From: Bradyrhizobium macuxiense | GTDB taxonomy: Bacteria > Pseudomonadota > Alphaproteobacteria > Rhizobiales > Xanthobacteraceae | Direction of reading: 5' to 3' | Assembly (NCBI RefSeq): GCF_007993935.1 | Contig: NZ_VITY01000001.1 | Span: 558,001-622,000, forward strand | Length of the DNA stretch: 64,000 nucleotides | Part shown: positions 34,681 through 43,766 of the stretch, piece by piece | Position numbering within the stretch: the stretch's first letter is position 1 | How the letters are laid out: every line of letters starts with the position of its first letter | The notes under the pieces: model-generated | What the model saw: the letters and a program-made list of their open reading frames with translations, nothing else | Database searches by the model: none | Told to the model about the DNA's origin: nothing | Program-made: the position numbers and the translations under genes

Positions 34681-35883
34681 GTGAAAACGCATTTCCTGGC
34701 CCTGGCCATCCTTGCGGCGACGGCGTCGACAGCCTCCGCGCAGATTTCCAACGATGTCGTCCGGATAGGCGTGCTGACCGATCTTTCGAGCTGGGGGCGC
34801 GACAATAGCGGTCCGGGATCGGTCGAGGCGGCCAAAATGGCCGTCGAGGAGTTCGGCCCGACCGTGCTGGGCAAGCCGATCGAGATCGTCAGCGCCGATC
34901 ATCAGATGAAGACCGACGTCGGCCTGCAAATCGCGCGGGACTGGTTCGACAATGGCAAGGTCGACGCCATCGCCGACATTCCGAACTCGGGGATCGCGAT
35001 CGCCATCCACAACATGGTCAAGGAACGCAACAAGATCGCGCTGCTCTCGGGTCCAGGTGCAAGCTCGCTGACCGACGAACTGTGCAGCCCCAACACCGTT
35101 CACTTCGCCTACGATACCTATGCCCTTTCCAAGGTGACGGCATCGGCGATGGTCAAGGAAGGCGGCAAGTCCTGGTTCTTTGTTACCGCCGACTACGCAT
35201 TCGGCCAGCAACTGGAGAAGGACGCCGTGCGCTTCATTAAGGAGCAGGACGGCAAGGTGCTCGGCAGCGTGCGGCATCCGACCAACACGGCCGATTTCTC
35301 GTCCTTTGTCTTGCAGGCGCAGAACTCCAAAGCGGATGTGGTGGCATTCGCCAACGCCGGCCAGGACACCGACAATGCGATCAAGCAGTCCGGCGAATTC
35401 GGCCTGGTGCAGGGTGGCCAGAAGCTCGTCGGCCTCTTGATGTTCGATACCGACGTGCACGCCATCGGCCTGCAATCAGCGCAAGGCACCTACATGACCA
35501 CGGCCTCCTACTGGAACATGGATGAAAAGACCCGGGCGTGGTCGAAGAAGTTCTTCGCCAGAACCAAGGTGATGCCGACGATGATCCACACCGGCGTTTA
35601 CGGCTCGGTGCTGCACTATCTCAAGGCGATCCAGGCGGCCGGCACAGACGATCCGGCGAAGGTGATGGCCAAGATGCGCGAACTGCCGATCGAAGACACC
35701 TTCGTGCACGGCGGCAAGCTGCGCGAGGATGGCCGGGTCATCCGCGACATGTATCTCGCCCGGGTGAAGAAGCCGTCCGAGTCGAAGGAGCCTTGGGACT
35801 ACCTCGACATCGTCAAGACCGTCAAAGGCGAGGACGCCTACCGGCCGGTCTCCGAGTCGAAATGCCAGCTCCTGAAGAAGTGA
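34681..35883 (+). CDS. ABC transporter solute-binding protein (LivK-like)
   Basis: The 400-residue protein has a Sec signal peptide (KTHFLALAILAATASTASA, likely cleaved before QISN) and then VVRIGVLTDLSSWGRDNSGPGSVEAAKMAVEEFG, the type I periplasmic-binding fold. It is preceded by GGGGGAG and starts with a GTG. Relatives in rhizobia take up aromatic or branched-chain acids. No ABC permease or ATPase is present nearby, so it must share a transporter encoded elsewhere. It is last in the carboxylase operon. Confidence 0.88.
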   Translation: MKTHFLALAILAATASTASAQISNDVVRIGVLTDLSSWGRDNSGPGSVEAAKMAVEEFGPTVLGKPIEIVSADHQMKTDVGLQIARDWFDNGKVDAIADIPNSGIAIAIHNMVKERNKIALLSGPGASSLTDELCSPNTVHFAYDTYALSKVTASAMVKEGGKSWFFVTADYAFGQQLEKDAVRFIKEQDGKVLGSVRHPTNTADFSSFVLQAQNSKADVVAFANAGQDTDNAIKQSGEFGLVQGGQKLVGLLMFDTDVHAIGLQSAQGTYMTTASYWNMDEKTRAWSKKFFARTKVMPTMIHTGVYGSVLHYLKAIQAAGTDDPAKVMAKMRELPIEDTFVHGGKLREDGRVIRDMYLARVKKPSESKEPWDYLDIVKTVKGEDAYRPVSESKCQLLKK

Positions 35884-35915
35884 GCTGATCCAGTCAGGCA
35901 CCTCAGCGAATGCGA

Positions 35916-35936
35916 CGCGCCGATGCAGTCGGCGCG
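35916..35936. terminator. hairpin between convergent genes
   Basis: CGCGCCGA, TGCAG and TCGGCGCG form a perfect 8-bp stem 33 bp after the solute-binding protein stop and before the convergent TetR stop. No U-tract follows. Confidence 0.45.
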
Positions 35937-35956
35937 CTTCGCATGCGCTCTCCTCG

Positions 35957-36559
35957 TTACCGGTCCACGCAGATGCCGTTGGTGAGCATCGCGGTCAGCT
36001 CACGCGCGGTCTGGGCCACCCTGAGCTGCCCCCGGCCGTTGACGTATCGCCAGGCCAGATGCTCGATCGCGCCGAACAGGACGTCGCGCAGCAGCTTTGG
36101 ATTGACGTCCGACCTCACCTCCCCGGTCTTGACCGCGTCCTTGACGATTCGAACCAGCACCGAGGTATAGCGCCGGTTCATCTCCTGGATCGCCGAGCCT
36201 TCGTAGTCGCTCGCGCCCCGCACCTCCGCGATGAACAGGCGGCAGAGGTCAGTGTCGGAGACGAAGACCTCGAGATGCCGCCTGATCAGCGCTTCGAGGC
36301 GATCGCGAAAGCGATTTTTCCCGAACACCTGCGTCTCGAGATCGACCAGGATCCGCTCATAGAACTTCTGCAGCACGGCAAACAGCAGGCCCCGCTTGTT
36401 GCGGAAATATCGATAGGCAAGCCCGTCGGAAATTTGCGCGATGCGCGCGATCTCGGCGATCGAGGCCCCCTCAAAGCCCCTCTCGGCGAAGGCGCGCTTG
36501 GCCGCGTCGAGGATCGCGTCGTAACGATCCTGCATTCGCTCGGGACTTATCGCCGGCAT
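35957..36559 (-). CDS. TetR/AcrR-family transcriptional regulator
   Basis: The 200-residue regulator has RMQDRYDAILDAAKRAFAERGFEGASIAEIARIAQISDGLAYRYFRNKRGL, a TetR helix-turn-helix, and a ligand domain of the fatty-acid type. Start 36559 follows GGAG; an in-frame upstream codon at 36679 would add 40 low-complexity residues and run into the operator. It is divergent from the acyl-CoA dehydrogenase, with TGAA-N5-TTCA palindromes between them, so it probably represses that operon and itself. Confidence 0.9.
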   Translation of the reverse strand: MPAISPERMQDRYDAILDAAKRAFAERGFEGASIAEIARIAQISDGLAYRYFRNKRGLLFAVLQKFYERILVDLETQVFGKNRFRDRLEALIRRHLEVFVSDTDLCRLFIAEVRGASDYEGSAIQEMNRRYTSVLVRIVKDAVKTGEVRSDVNPKLLRDVLFGAIEHLAWRYVNGRGQLRVAQTARELTAMLTNGICVDR

Positions 36560-36668
36560 GTCGCAACTCCGGAATGTTCCAGATCCAGGACGGCGTATCG
36601 CATCGGAACCGGCCCCGGATTCGAGGGCCAACAAAGCCCCTCTTGCGCGCGGCGAGGCGTCACATAAC

Positions 36669-36685
36669 AATGAATACACTTCATT
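36669..36685. promoter_or_regulatory. putative TetR operator 1 (AATGAA-N5-TTCATT)
   Basis: A perfect 6+5+6 inverted repeat lies in the tetR/acyl-CoA dehydrogenase divergent gap. Its core TGAA-N5-TTCA recurs at 36730. Confidence 0.6.
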
Positions 36686-36712
36686 TTGGTTTCCATCGAT
36701 GGCCCTTGGCAG

Positions 36713-36742
36713 TTGACACCACCCTAAACTGAATTACATTCA
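36713..36742 (+). promoter_or_regulatory. promoter with overlapping TetR operator 2
   Basis: TTGACA at 36713-36718 is a perfect -35, and TACATT at 36735-36740 is a fair -10 at 16-bp spacing. The palindrome TGAA-TTACA-TTCA at 36730-36742 overlaps the -10, which fits repression by the divergent TetR protein. Confidence 0.55.
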
Positions 36743-36803
36743 TTATAAAGCGCGCTCAGCCAAGATCGCAGCATCCATAAAAAATGGGGAAGGAAGCCGG
36801 CGT

Positions 36804-38027
36804 ATGACCACGTCCCAGGCCCGCTTGAGCGGCGACAATCGCGCGTCGATGTTTGCGCTCGACGAGCAGCAGCAAGCCATCCTCGATCAGGCCGACCGCT
36901 TTGCGCGCAAGGAGCTGTATCCGCTTTCCGAGCGCATGGACCGCGAGGAATGGTGGCCGGATGACGCGTTCCGCACGATCGGCGACAACGGCTTTTTCGG
37001 CGCGACCATCCCCGAGGAACATGGCGGGGCCGGCATGGACCTGGTGGCGGCCGGCCTGGTGCTCCAGGGCTTCGCGCGCTGGAACCATGCGATGGCGCTG
37101 TCCTGGGTCGCGCACGACAATTTGTGCGCCAACAACATCTATCGCAACGGCAACGAACTGCAGCGCCGCAAATATCTGCCGGACCTGTGCAAGGGCCGAA
37201 CAATCGGCGCGCTCGGCCTCACCGAACCGGGGGCCGGCTCCGACGCGCTGGGCTCGATGCGCACCACCGCGCGCCGCGACGGCGATCACTACGTCCTCAA
37301 CGGCGGCAAGATCTTCATCACTAACGGACCGGTCGCCGACGTCATCCTGGTCTACGCCAAGACCGATCGCGCCAAGGGCGCCCACGGCATTTCCGCCTTC
37401 ATCGTCGAAAAGGGCTTTCCCGGGTTCAAGGTCGCACAGAAGCTGACCAAGATGGGCTATCGCGGCAGCCAGACCGCCGAGCTGGTGTTCGAAGACTGCC
37501 GGGTGCCCGTGGAGAATTTGGTCGGCGGCGAGAACCGCGGCGTGTCGATCGTGATGAGCGGGCTCGATCTGGAGCGCGCGATGGTCGCGCCGCTGTGTCT
37601 CGGTGTTTCGGAGCGGGCCTTGCAGCTCTCCATCGACTACGCGCAGACCCGCCAGCAATTCGGCAAGCCGATCGGCTCGTTCCAGATGGTCCAGTCCATG
37701 CTGGCGGAGATGTACGTTCAGGTCGAGACCATGCGGACTTTCACCTATCGCACGCTGGCGGAGGCCGCACCGCTTGAGATCGGCGGCGGCGGACGCGGCG
37801 ATATCCACATGCTGACAGCAGCCTCTGTGATGTACGCCGCCGAGGCATGCCACGCCGTCCTCGACAGGGCCGTCCAGATTCACGGCGGCAGCGGCTACAT
37901 CTGGGAGTCGGAGATCAACCGGCTGTTTCGTTCGATCAAGTTGCTGGAGATCGGCGCCGGAACGACCGAAGTCCGGAAGATGATTATCGCAGGCGAACTC
38001 CTCAAGGATGTGGCGTCCCATGGCTGA
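36804..38027 (+). CDS. acyl-CoA dehydrogenase, isovaleryl/citronellyl-CoA-dehydrogenase-like
   Basis: The 407-residue flavoprotein has LTEPGAGSDALG near residue 140, FITNGPVADV, and a late VQIHGGSGY segment. A Glu sits in GLDLERAM near residue 257, the catalytic position used by isovaleryl-CoA dehydrogenase and not by straight-chain enzymes. It oxidises a branched acyl-CoA to the enoyl-CoA and reduces ETF. With the methylcrotonyl/geranyl-type carboxylase upstream, leucine- or terpenoid-like acyl-CoA is a natural substrate. Its stop overlaps the SDR start. Confidence 0.92.
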   Translation: MTTSQARLSGDNRASMFALDEQQQAILDQADRFARKELYPLSERMDREEWWPDDAFRTIGDNGFFGATIPEEHGGAGMDLVAAGLVLQGFARWNHAMALSWVAHDNLCANNIYRNGNELQRRKYLPDLCKGRTIGALGLTEPGAGSDALGSMRTTARRDGDHYVLNGGKIFITNGPVADVILVYAKTDRAKGAHGISAFIVEKGFPGFKVAQKLTKMGYRGSQTAELVFEDCRVPVENLVGGENRGVSIVMSGLDLERAMVAPLCLGVSERALQLSIDYAQTRQQFGKPIGSFQMVQSMLAEMYVQVETMRTFTYRTLAEAAPLEIGGGGRGDIHMLTAASVMYAAEACHAVLDRAVQIHGGSGYIWESEINRLFRSIKLLEIGAGTTEVRKMIIAGELLKDVASHG

Positions 38028-38901
38028 CGATCACATGCCTCAGCGATCGGACAGACTCGGACTGACGGACGATGAGCTCGCGCTGCATCGAACCGTGTTC
38101 GCCTCCGACGCCCTCAAGGATATGGTCATCGTGCTATCCGGCGGCGCGGGTGGTATCGGTCGGGCGATCGCGTGGTTGTTCGCACGGCTCGGCGCGCACC
38201 TCGTCGTGGTCGGCCGCAATCAGGGCAAATTGTCAGCCTTGACATCCAATATGACGGCGAAGGGTTTGCAAGCCTCGGCATGCGCCGCCGACATCAGGGA
38301 TGCCGACGCCGTTGCGAGATTGTTCGATACGGTCTGGCAGACGCATGGCCGCGTCGACGGCCTGATCAACAGCGCGGGCGGGCAATTCCCGCAACCGGCC
38401 ATCGATTTTTCCGTAAAGGGCTGGAATGCCGTCATCGATACCAATCTGAACGGCACCTGGTACATGATGCAGACCGCCGCCCGACACTGGCGCGACAACA
38501 AGCAGCCCGGCAACATCGTCAACATTGTCGTCGTGACGACGCACGGCCTGTATGGCATCGCGCATTCGATTGCAGCCAGATCCGGAGTTATCGGCCTTTC
38601 GCGCAGCGTTGCCGTGGAATGGGCGCCACTCAACATCCGGGTGAATTGCGTCGCCCCCGGCGCGATCGAGACCGAAGGCTGGAACGTCTATGCGCCCGAG
38701 GCGCGCGCGGCCTACCCGCGATCAAATCCGATGATGCGGGCGGGGTCGCCGTGGAATGTCGCCGAAGCCTGCGCCTATCTCGCAAGTCCGTCCGGAGCGT
38801 TCGTCACAGGCGAGACATTGACCGTGGATGGCGGGGGCCAGCTCTGGGGGGAGACCTGGACCACCGGAAAGCCGGCCTATTTCATAGACAAGGACACGTA
38901 G
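38020..38901 (+). CDS. SDR-family oxidoreductase with Ser/Arg in place of Tyr/Lys
   Basis: The 293-residue SDR has LSGGAGGIG near residue 39, INSAGGQFPQP near 118, and AHSIAARSGVIGLSRSVAVEW where the catalytic Tyr-x3-Lys is replaced by Ser-x3-Arg. RVNCVAPGAIETEGWNVY follows. The same substitution and similar flanks appear in the SDR at 2836. It looks like an enoyl-CoA-reductase-type SDR, but activity is uncertain. The ATG at 38020 overlaps the dehydrogenase stop by 8 bp; the ATG at 38008 has AGG too close. Confidence 0.85.
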   Translation: MADDHMPQRSDRLGLTDDELALHRTVFASDALKDMVIVLSGGAGGIGRAIAWLFARLGAHLVVVGRNQGKLSALTSNMTAKGLQASACAADIRDADAVARLFDTVWQTHGRVDGLINSAGGQFPQPAIDFSVKGWNAVIDTNLNGTWYMMQTAARHWRDNKQPGNIVNIVVVTTHGLYGIAHSIAARSGVIGLSRSVAVEWAPLNIRVNCVAPGAIETEGWNVYAPEARAAYPRSNPMMRAGSPWNVAEACAYLASPSGAFVTGETLTVDGGGQLWGETWTTGKPAYFIDKDT

Positions 38902-39006
38902 ATCCGTTGTTCATCGCCGCGGTGCGAATCCAGGGTGTTCACGAATGAAGATCTGCATCGAGATTTCCTCGCCCGCAATCATTCTTACAGCAGGGGTTAA
39001 GCGGCC

Positions 39007-40584
39007 GTGACCAATCACCTGATTCACCGTGTCAATGTTGGCGACCTCGTCACCCGAAGTGCGGCGCGCTTTCCAGAGCGAGAGATGATCTGCGACGGCG
39101 ACAGGCGCTGGTCCTATCGCGACTTCGACGCCTGGACCAACCGGATCGCCCATGGTCTTTCCGCGCTCGGCCTCGAGAAGGGCGACGCCCTTGCTCTGAT
39201 GTCGGGCAACCGCGCCGAGTTCCTCGCCGTCTATTTCGCCTGCGCGCGGCTTGGCCTGGTCTGCGTCCCCGTTAACCTGCTCTGGCGACAAGGCGAGCTT
39301 AGCCATGTCCTGAAGGACTCGCGCGCCCGCGCCGCCGTCGTCGAAGCCGGCCTGCTCGCGCAATTCTGCGCCGGACTCGAAGATCCGGCACAGCTGCTCG
39401 GCATCGTCGTGATCGACGGGCAGGCGGCGACCGCCCCCGACGGCATCGGTGACCTGCCGGTGCTCGCGTTCGACGCGCTCGCGGCCGGCCAGTCCTCGGA
39501 CATTCCGGATATCGCGATCGAGGATCGCGCTCCCCTCTCCTATCTCTACACCAGCGGCACGACCTCGGCGCCGAAGGGCGTGATCGGCACCCATCTGGCG
39601 ATCTACCTGGAATCACTGGGGACCGCGATCGACACCTGCATGACCGAGAACGATCGGCTGAGCGTGGTGCTTCCGCTCTTCCACACCGCCCAGCTCAACG
39701 CACTCTGCACGCCGGCCATCGCAGCCGGCGCCTCAATGGTGATCCAGCGCGGCTTCGACGCTACCGCTCTTCACGAAGCCATCGAGAACGAGCGCATCAG
39801 CGTGCTCTTTGCGCTGCCGATGATGATCCAGCAGCTCGTCGAACGCCAGCTCGCGCACCGACGCAATGTCTCGAGCCTGCGCCTGACGGTCTACGCGATG
39901 GCGCCGATGCCGGAAGCGGAGCTTCGCCGCGCGATCGAGACCTTCGGCTGCGACTTCAGCCTCATGTTCGGGCAAACCGAGATGAGCCCGGTCTCGACAT
40001 TCTTCAAGCCGGAGCACCAGCTCAGCCATCCCGGCGCGGTCGGCACGCCGGCCGTCAACGTGCAGGTCGCCATCATGGCCCCAGGCGGCGAGCTGCTTCC
40101 GACCGGAGCGACCGGCGAGATCGTCTATCGTAGTCCCCAGACCATGGCGGGCTACCTGCACAATCCCGAGGCGACCGCAGATGCCTTCTGCCACGGCTGG
40201 TTCCACTCAGGCGATGCCGGCCATTTCGACGCTGACGGGATTCTCTGGTTCGAGGACCGCTTCAAGGATGTGATCAAGACCGGCGGCGAGAACGTCTCGT
40301 CGATCGAGGTCGAGCTCGCGGTCCGGGCCGCCTATCCCGACGTGCTTGAAGTCGCCGCGATCGGCTTGCCGCACCAGCGTTGGGGCGAAGCGATCACCGC
40401 CGTCGTCGTCACCCAAGATGGCCGATCCATCGACGCGGACACGCTGCTGTCAGCCGTGCGCGAGCGGCTGAGCCCGTTCAAATGCCCGAAGGCCGTCATC
40501 CATGTTTCGGAGCTGCCCAAGACCGCCACCGGCAAAATCGAAAAAGCCAAGCTGAGGCGCACCTATGCAGCCTACTACCAGTAA
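39007..40584 (+). CDS. AMP-forming acyl-CoA ligase
   Basis: The 525-residue ligase has YLYTSGTTSAPKGVIGTH near residue 177, FGQTEMSPVS near 320, HSGDAGHFDADGILWFEDRFKDVIKTGGENV near 400 and the catalytic Lys in TATGKIEKAKLRR at the end. It forms a CoA ester of an unknown acid, probably the substrate of the acyl-CoA dehydrogenase in the same orientation upstream. It starts with a GTG after AGGGG. It is the last gene of the catabolic region before guaA. Confidence 0.88.
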   Translation: MTNHLIHRVNVGDLVTRSAARFPEREMICDGDRRWSYRDFDAWTNRIAHGLSALGLEKGDALALMSGNRAEFLAVYFACARLGLVCVPVNLLWRQGELSHVLKDSRARAAVVEAGLLAQFCAGLEDPAQLLGIVVIDGQAATAPDGIGDLPVLAFDALAAGQSSDIPDIAIEDRAPLSYLYTSGTTSAPKGVIGTHLAIYLESLGTAIDTCMTENDRLSVVLPLFHTAQLNALCTPAIAAGASMVIQRGFDATALHEAIENERISVLFALPMMIQQLVERQLAHRRNVSSLRLTVYAMAPMPEAELRRAIETFGCDFSLMFGQTEMSPVSTFFKPEHQLSHPGAVGTPAVNVQVAIMAPGGELLPTGATGEIVYRSPQTMAGYLHNPEATADAFCHGWFHSGDAGHFDADGILWFEDRFKDVIKTGGENVSSIEVELAVRAAYPDVLEVAAIGLPHQRWGEAITAVVVTQDGRSIDADTLLSAVRERLSPFKCPKAVIHVSELPKTATGKIEKAKLRRTYAAYYQ

Positions 40585-41077
40585 GTCGTCGTCCGCCGCA
40601 GCCGACTACAGACCGCCAGAAACTAGGCCCTGGAGGCGAAAGAGCAACCCAGCGCGGCATGTGCCAGCGTTACTCCAAAGCACACCCACGCTTGCTGACG
40701 ATCGACTCATCTCGGATAAGCTACGAAACCAACGCGTTGCATGGATCCGACCTCATCATGTCCAGAATTGCCGTCTATATCTTCAAAATCGCCAATTGAG
40801 AGAGTGAGAGCGCCCTGAAGCGATCGCTGCCGCTTCCGGGCATCGCGGATCGAGCGCGAGAGGTTCTCGGCGAGGACCGGCATCCCATCAACACGGCCGC
40901 CCTGCCTATCTGCACGATTAACTGCGCCGCAATACTCCGCTAGCGAAAGCGCGGTGGAATGCCGACCCCGAGCGAGATAAGCCAAGCTCACGACTTCGGT
41001 CAGCGTCCTCAATGTGAAAGTGAAACGAGAACAACGTTATCAAACTACGCTAGGCTGCGAGATAGCCGCCAAACGCC
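40585..41077. other. 493-bp gap at the boundary to core genes
   Basis: No convincing gene is seen; the reading frames present have no known motif or ribosome-binding site. The sequence is less GC-rich than its surroundings. It separates the catabolic region from the 3' end of guaA. No integrase or direct repeat of the guaA end was found. Confidence 0.5.
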
Positions 41078-42676
41078 CTACTCCCACTCGATCGTCCCCG
41101 GCGGCTTGCTGGTCACGTCGTACACCACCCTATTCACGCCCTTCACCTCGTTGATGATGCGCGTCGCGGTCTCGCCCAGGAATTTCATATCGAACTGGTA
41201 GAAGTCGGCGGTCATGCCGTCGGTCGAGGTGACGGCGCGGAGGCCCACGACGTATTCGTAGGTGCGGCCGTCGCCCATCACGCCGACGGTCTTGACCGGC
41301 AGCAGCACCGCGAAGGCCTGCCAGATCGCATCATAGAGGCTGTGCTTGCGGATCTGGTCGATGTAGACCGCATCCGCGTTGCGCAGGATGTCGAGCTTCT
41401 CCCTGGTGATGTCGCCGGGGCAGCGGATCGCAAGGCCGGGGCCCGGGAACGGGTGGCGGCCGACGAACACTTCGGGCAGGCCGAGCTCGCGGCCGAGCAC
41501 GCGCACCTCGTCCTTGAACAGCTCGCGCAAGGGTTCGACCAGCTTCATGTTCATGCGATCAGGAAGGCCGCCGACATTGTGGTGCGACTTGATCGTCACC
41601 GACGGGCCGCCGGTGAAGGAGACGCTCTCGATCACGTCGGGATAGAGCGTGCCCTGCGCCAAAAATTCCGCGCCGCCGATCTTTTTCGCTTCGGCCTCGA
41701 ACACGTCGATGAACAGCCGGCCGATGGTCTTGCGCTTCACCTCGGGATCGGTAACGCCTGCGAGCTCGCCCAAGAACTCCTTCGACGCGTCCACATGGAC
41801 CAGCGGGATGTTGTAGTGGTTGCGGAACAGGTCGACGACGGTCTTGGCCTCGTCGAGCCGCAGCAGGCCGTGATCGACGAACACGCAGGTGAGCTGGTCG
41901 CCGATCGCCTCGTGGATCAGCACGGCCGCGACGGCGGAATCGACGCCGCCGGAGAGGCCGCAGATCACCTTGCCCTTGCCGACCTGGGCGCGGATCTTCT
42001 CGATCGCCTCCTCGCGGAAGGCGCGCATGGTCCAGTCGCCGGTCAGCCCTGCGACCTTCCGCACGAAATTGCGCAGCAGTTTGGCGCCGTCGGGCGTGTG
42101 CACCACCTCGGGGTGGAACATCAGCCCGTAATATTTGCGCTTCTCGTCCTGGATGATCGCGAACGGCGCGTTCGGCGAGGTGCCGGCGACGGAGAAGCCG
42201 GGCGGCATCCTGGTGATGCGGTCGCCATGGCTCATCCAAACCTGGTGCTTCTCGCCGTGGTTCCAGATGCCGTCGAACAGCTGGCTGTCGGTCTTCACCT
42301 CGACATCGGCGCGGCCGAATTCGCGGTGATGCCCGCCCTCGACCTCGCCGCCGAGCTGGGCCGCCAGGGTCATCTGGCCGTAACAGATGCCGAGCACGGG
42401 AACGCCGGATTCGAAGATCAGCTGCGGGGCGCGCGGCGAGCCGGTCTCGTGCACCGATTCCGGACCGCCGGAGAGGATCACCGCCTTCGGCTTCATCTCC
42501 TTGAAGGCGGCCTCCGCCTTCTGGAACGGCACGATCTCGGAATAGACGCCCATCTCGCGGACGCGGCGGGCGATCAGTTGCGTCACCTGACTGCCGAAAT
42601 CGACAATCAGAATCTTGTCATGCGCCGAGGCCACCGAGGGCGTCGACGGTTCGCGGGCTGTGTGCTGGGCTGTCAT
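41078..42676 (-). CDS. guaA: GMP synthase (glutamine-hydrolysing)
   Basis: The 532-residue enzyme has an N-terminal class I glutamine amidotransferase (ILIVDFGSQ near residue 22, nucleophile Cys in [12 protein letters not shown]), the ATP pyrophosphatase P-loop [12 protein letters not shown], and the C-terminal dimer domain ending TIEWE. It converts XMP to GMP using glutamine and ATP in the cytoplasm. ATG at 42676 is chosen although no strong ribosome-binding site precedes it; a GTG at 42733 would add 19 hydrophobic residues. Confidence 0.97.
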   Translation of the reverse strand: MTAQHTAREPSTPSVASAHDKILIVDFGSQVTQLIARRVREMGVYSEIVPFQKAEAAFKEMKPKAVILSGGPESVHETGSPRAPQLIFESGVPVLGICYGQMTLAAQLGGEVEGGHHREFGRADVEVKTDSQLFDGIWNHGEKHQVWMSHGDRITRMPPGFSVAGTSPNAPFAIIQDEKRKYYGLMFHPEVVHTPDGAKLLRNFVRKVAGLTGDWTMRAFREEAIEKIRAQVGKGKVICGLSGGVDSAVAAVLIHEAIGDQLTCVFVDHGLLRLDEAKTVVDLFRNHYNIPLVHVDASKEFLGELAGVTDPEVKRKTIGRLFIDVFEAEAKKIGGAEFLAQGTLYPDVIESVSFTGGPSVTIKSHHNVGGLPDRMNMKLVEPLRELFKDEVRVLGRELGLPEVFVGRHPFPGPGLAIRCPGDITREKLDILRNADAVYIDQIRKHSLYDAIWQAFAVLLPVKTVGVMGDGRTYEYVVGLRAVTSTDGMTADFYQFDMKFLGETATRIINEVKGVNRVVYDVTSKPPGTIEWE

Positions 42677-42762
42677 GGCAAGCAGATACGCGACGGCGCC
42701 CGCCCCCGCAACCGCGGCCAGCGTGGCGCCCACATTCTTCTTTGGGCATGGACAAATCGATA

Positions 42763-42783
42763 TAGGTCAGTATTATTGACCTA
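42763..42783. promoter_or_regulatory. palindromic operator candidate, HxlR type
   Basis: TAGGTCA-N7-TGACCTA is a perfect inverted repeat just before the NTF2-like gene. Its core GGTC-N9-GACC with an ATTAT-containing centre matches sites at 44392 and 44429 next to the HxlR gene. Confidence 0.6.
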
Positions 42784-42814
42784 ATTTTGACCATAAGCAC
42801 CATGGAGGAAACCG

Positions 42815-43186
42815 ATGCCCGATTTTCACGAGCCGTCCCGCCTCACCGCGCTCGGCCACGAGTGGATCGCCGCCTGGAACGCGCGCGACCTCGAGCGCGT
42901 GCTGGCGATGTATTCGGAGGATACCGAGATGACCTCGGACCGGATCCCGGCATTCGGCTTCGGCGCCTCCGGCACCGTGCGCGGCAAGGCGCAGCTGCGG
43001 GCCTATTGGAGCGCGGCGCTGGCGAAACTGCCCGAACTGCATTTCGAGCTGATCGACCTCTATGTCTCGCCCGACAGCGTCGTGGTGTTCTACCAGAACG
43101 AACGCGGCAAGAAGATCTGCGAGTACCTGCGGCTCGATGATCAGGGCAAGATCAGGCAGGGTTCGGCGAACCATCTGGTGCATTGA
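42815..43186 (+). CDS. NTF2/SnoaL-like protein
   Basis: The 123-residue protein has the NTF2-like cone fold of SnoaL-type proteins: LTALGHEWIAAWNARDLERVLAMYSEDTEMTS at the start, TVRGKAQLRAYWSAAL, and a late VVVFYQNERGKKICEYLRLD. Members are enzymes or ligand-binding proteins with varied roles, so no reaction can be given. GGAGGAAACCG precedes the start. A GGTC-N9-GACC palindrome lies 32-52 bp upstream, suggesting control by the HxlR regulator at 43906. Confidence 0.85.
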   Translation: MPDFHEPSRLTALGHEWIAAWNARDLERVLAMYSEDTEMTSDRIPAFGFGASGTVRGKAQLRAYWSAALAKLPELHFELIDLYVSPDSVVVFYQNERGKKICEYLRLDDQGKIRQGSANHLVH

Positions 43187-43210
43187 GGTTGCAACGGCAT
43201 CCGGTCATCC

Positions 43211-43309
43211 GTCATCCTGAGGAGCGCGCTCTTGCGCGCGTCTCGAAGGGCGACGGCCCGGCTCCATCCCCATCCTTCGAGGCTCGCTTCGCTCGCACCT
43301 CAGGATGAC
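43211..43309. repeat. palindromic intergenic repeat, type 1
   Basis: Outer arms GTCATCCTGAGG and CCTCAGGATGAC (12 bp, perfect) enclose smaller inverted repeats (GAGCGCGC/GCGCG, TCGAAGG/CCTTCGA). Half of the same element recurs at 43710-43762. Confidence 0.7.
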
Positions 43310-43354
43310 GCCGCCGCTTGGGGTGCAGAGGCATCGAGCATAGGAATCCCGACG

Positions 43355-43687
43355 ATGAAAATCCCGACCCTGCCCTTCACCGTCACCGACTGGAGCAACG
43401 TCGAACCGACGGTGCATCCCGGCGAGACCGGGCAAGCATTGTGGCGCACGCTGAACATCGGCGATCTTCGCGTGCGGATGGTCGAATATTCGGCCGGCTA
43501 TCTCGCCGATCACTGGTGCGACCGCGGTCACGTGCTCTACGTCGTCACCGGCGAGCTCGACACCGAGCTGCGCGACGGCCGCAAATTCACGCTGAAGCCC
43601 GGCATGAGCTATCAGGTCTCCGATTTCGGCGACGCCGCGCATCGCTCGTCGACGGCGACCGGCGCGACGCTGTTCATTGTGGATTGA
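43355..43687 (+). CDS. small cupin (DHCW-motif family)
   Basis: The 110-residue cupin has RMVEYSAGYLADHWCDRGHVLYVVTGELDTEL and FTLKPGMSYQVSDFGDAAHRSS, matching the DHCW-motif cupins in which His, Cys and Trp stand together at the putative metal site. Function is not known. It lies downstream of the NTF2-like gene with a type 1 palindromic repeat between them, in the same direction. Confidence 0.83.
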   Translation: MKIPTLPFTVTDWSNVEPTVHPGETGQALWRTLNIGDLRVRMVEYSAGYLADHWCDRGHVLYVVTGELDTELRDGRKFTLKPGMSYQVSDFGDAAHRSSTATGATLFIVD

Positions 43688-43766
43688 GCCGGTACTTAAC
43701 CTCTCTCCCGTCACCCTGAGGAGGTCGCGAAGCGACCGTCTCGAAGGGCGACAGCCCGGCTCTCCC

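Noticed and set aside
40707..41012. 101-residue minus-strand frame in the gap before guaA
   Set aside because: No motif or ribosome-binding site; composition unlike neighbouring genes.
42677..42733. Longer guaA start at a GTG
   Set aside because: It would add a hydrophobic stretch not expected in GMP synthase; the ATG at 42676 gives the usual N terminus.
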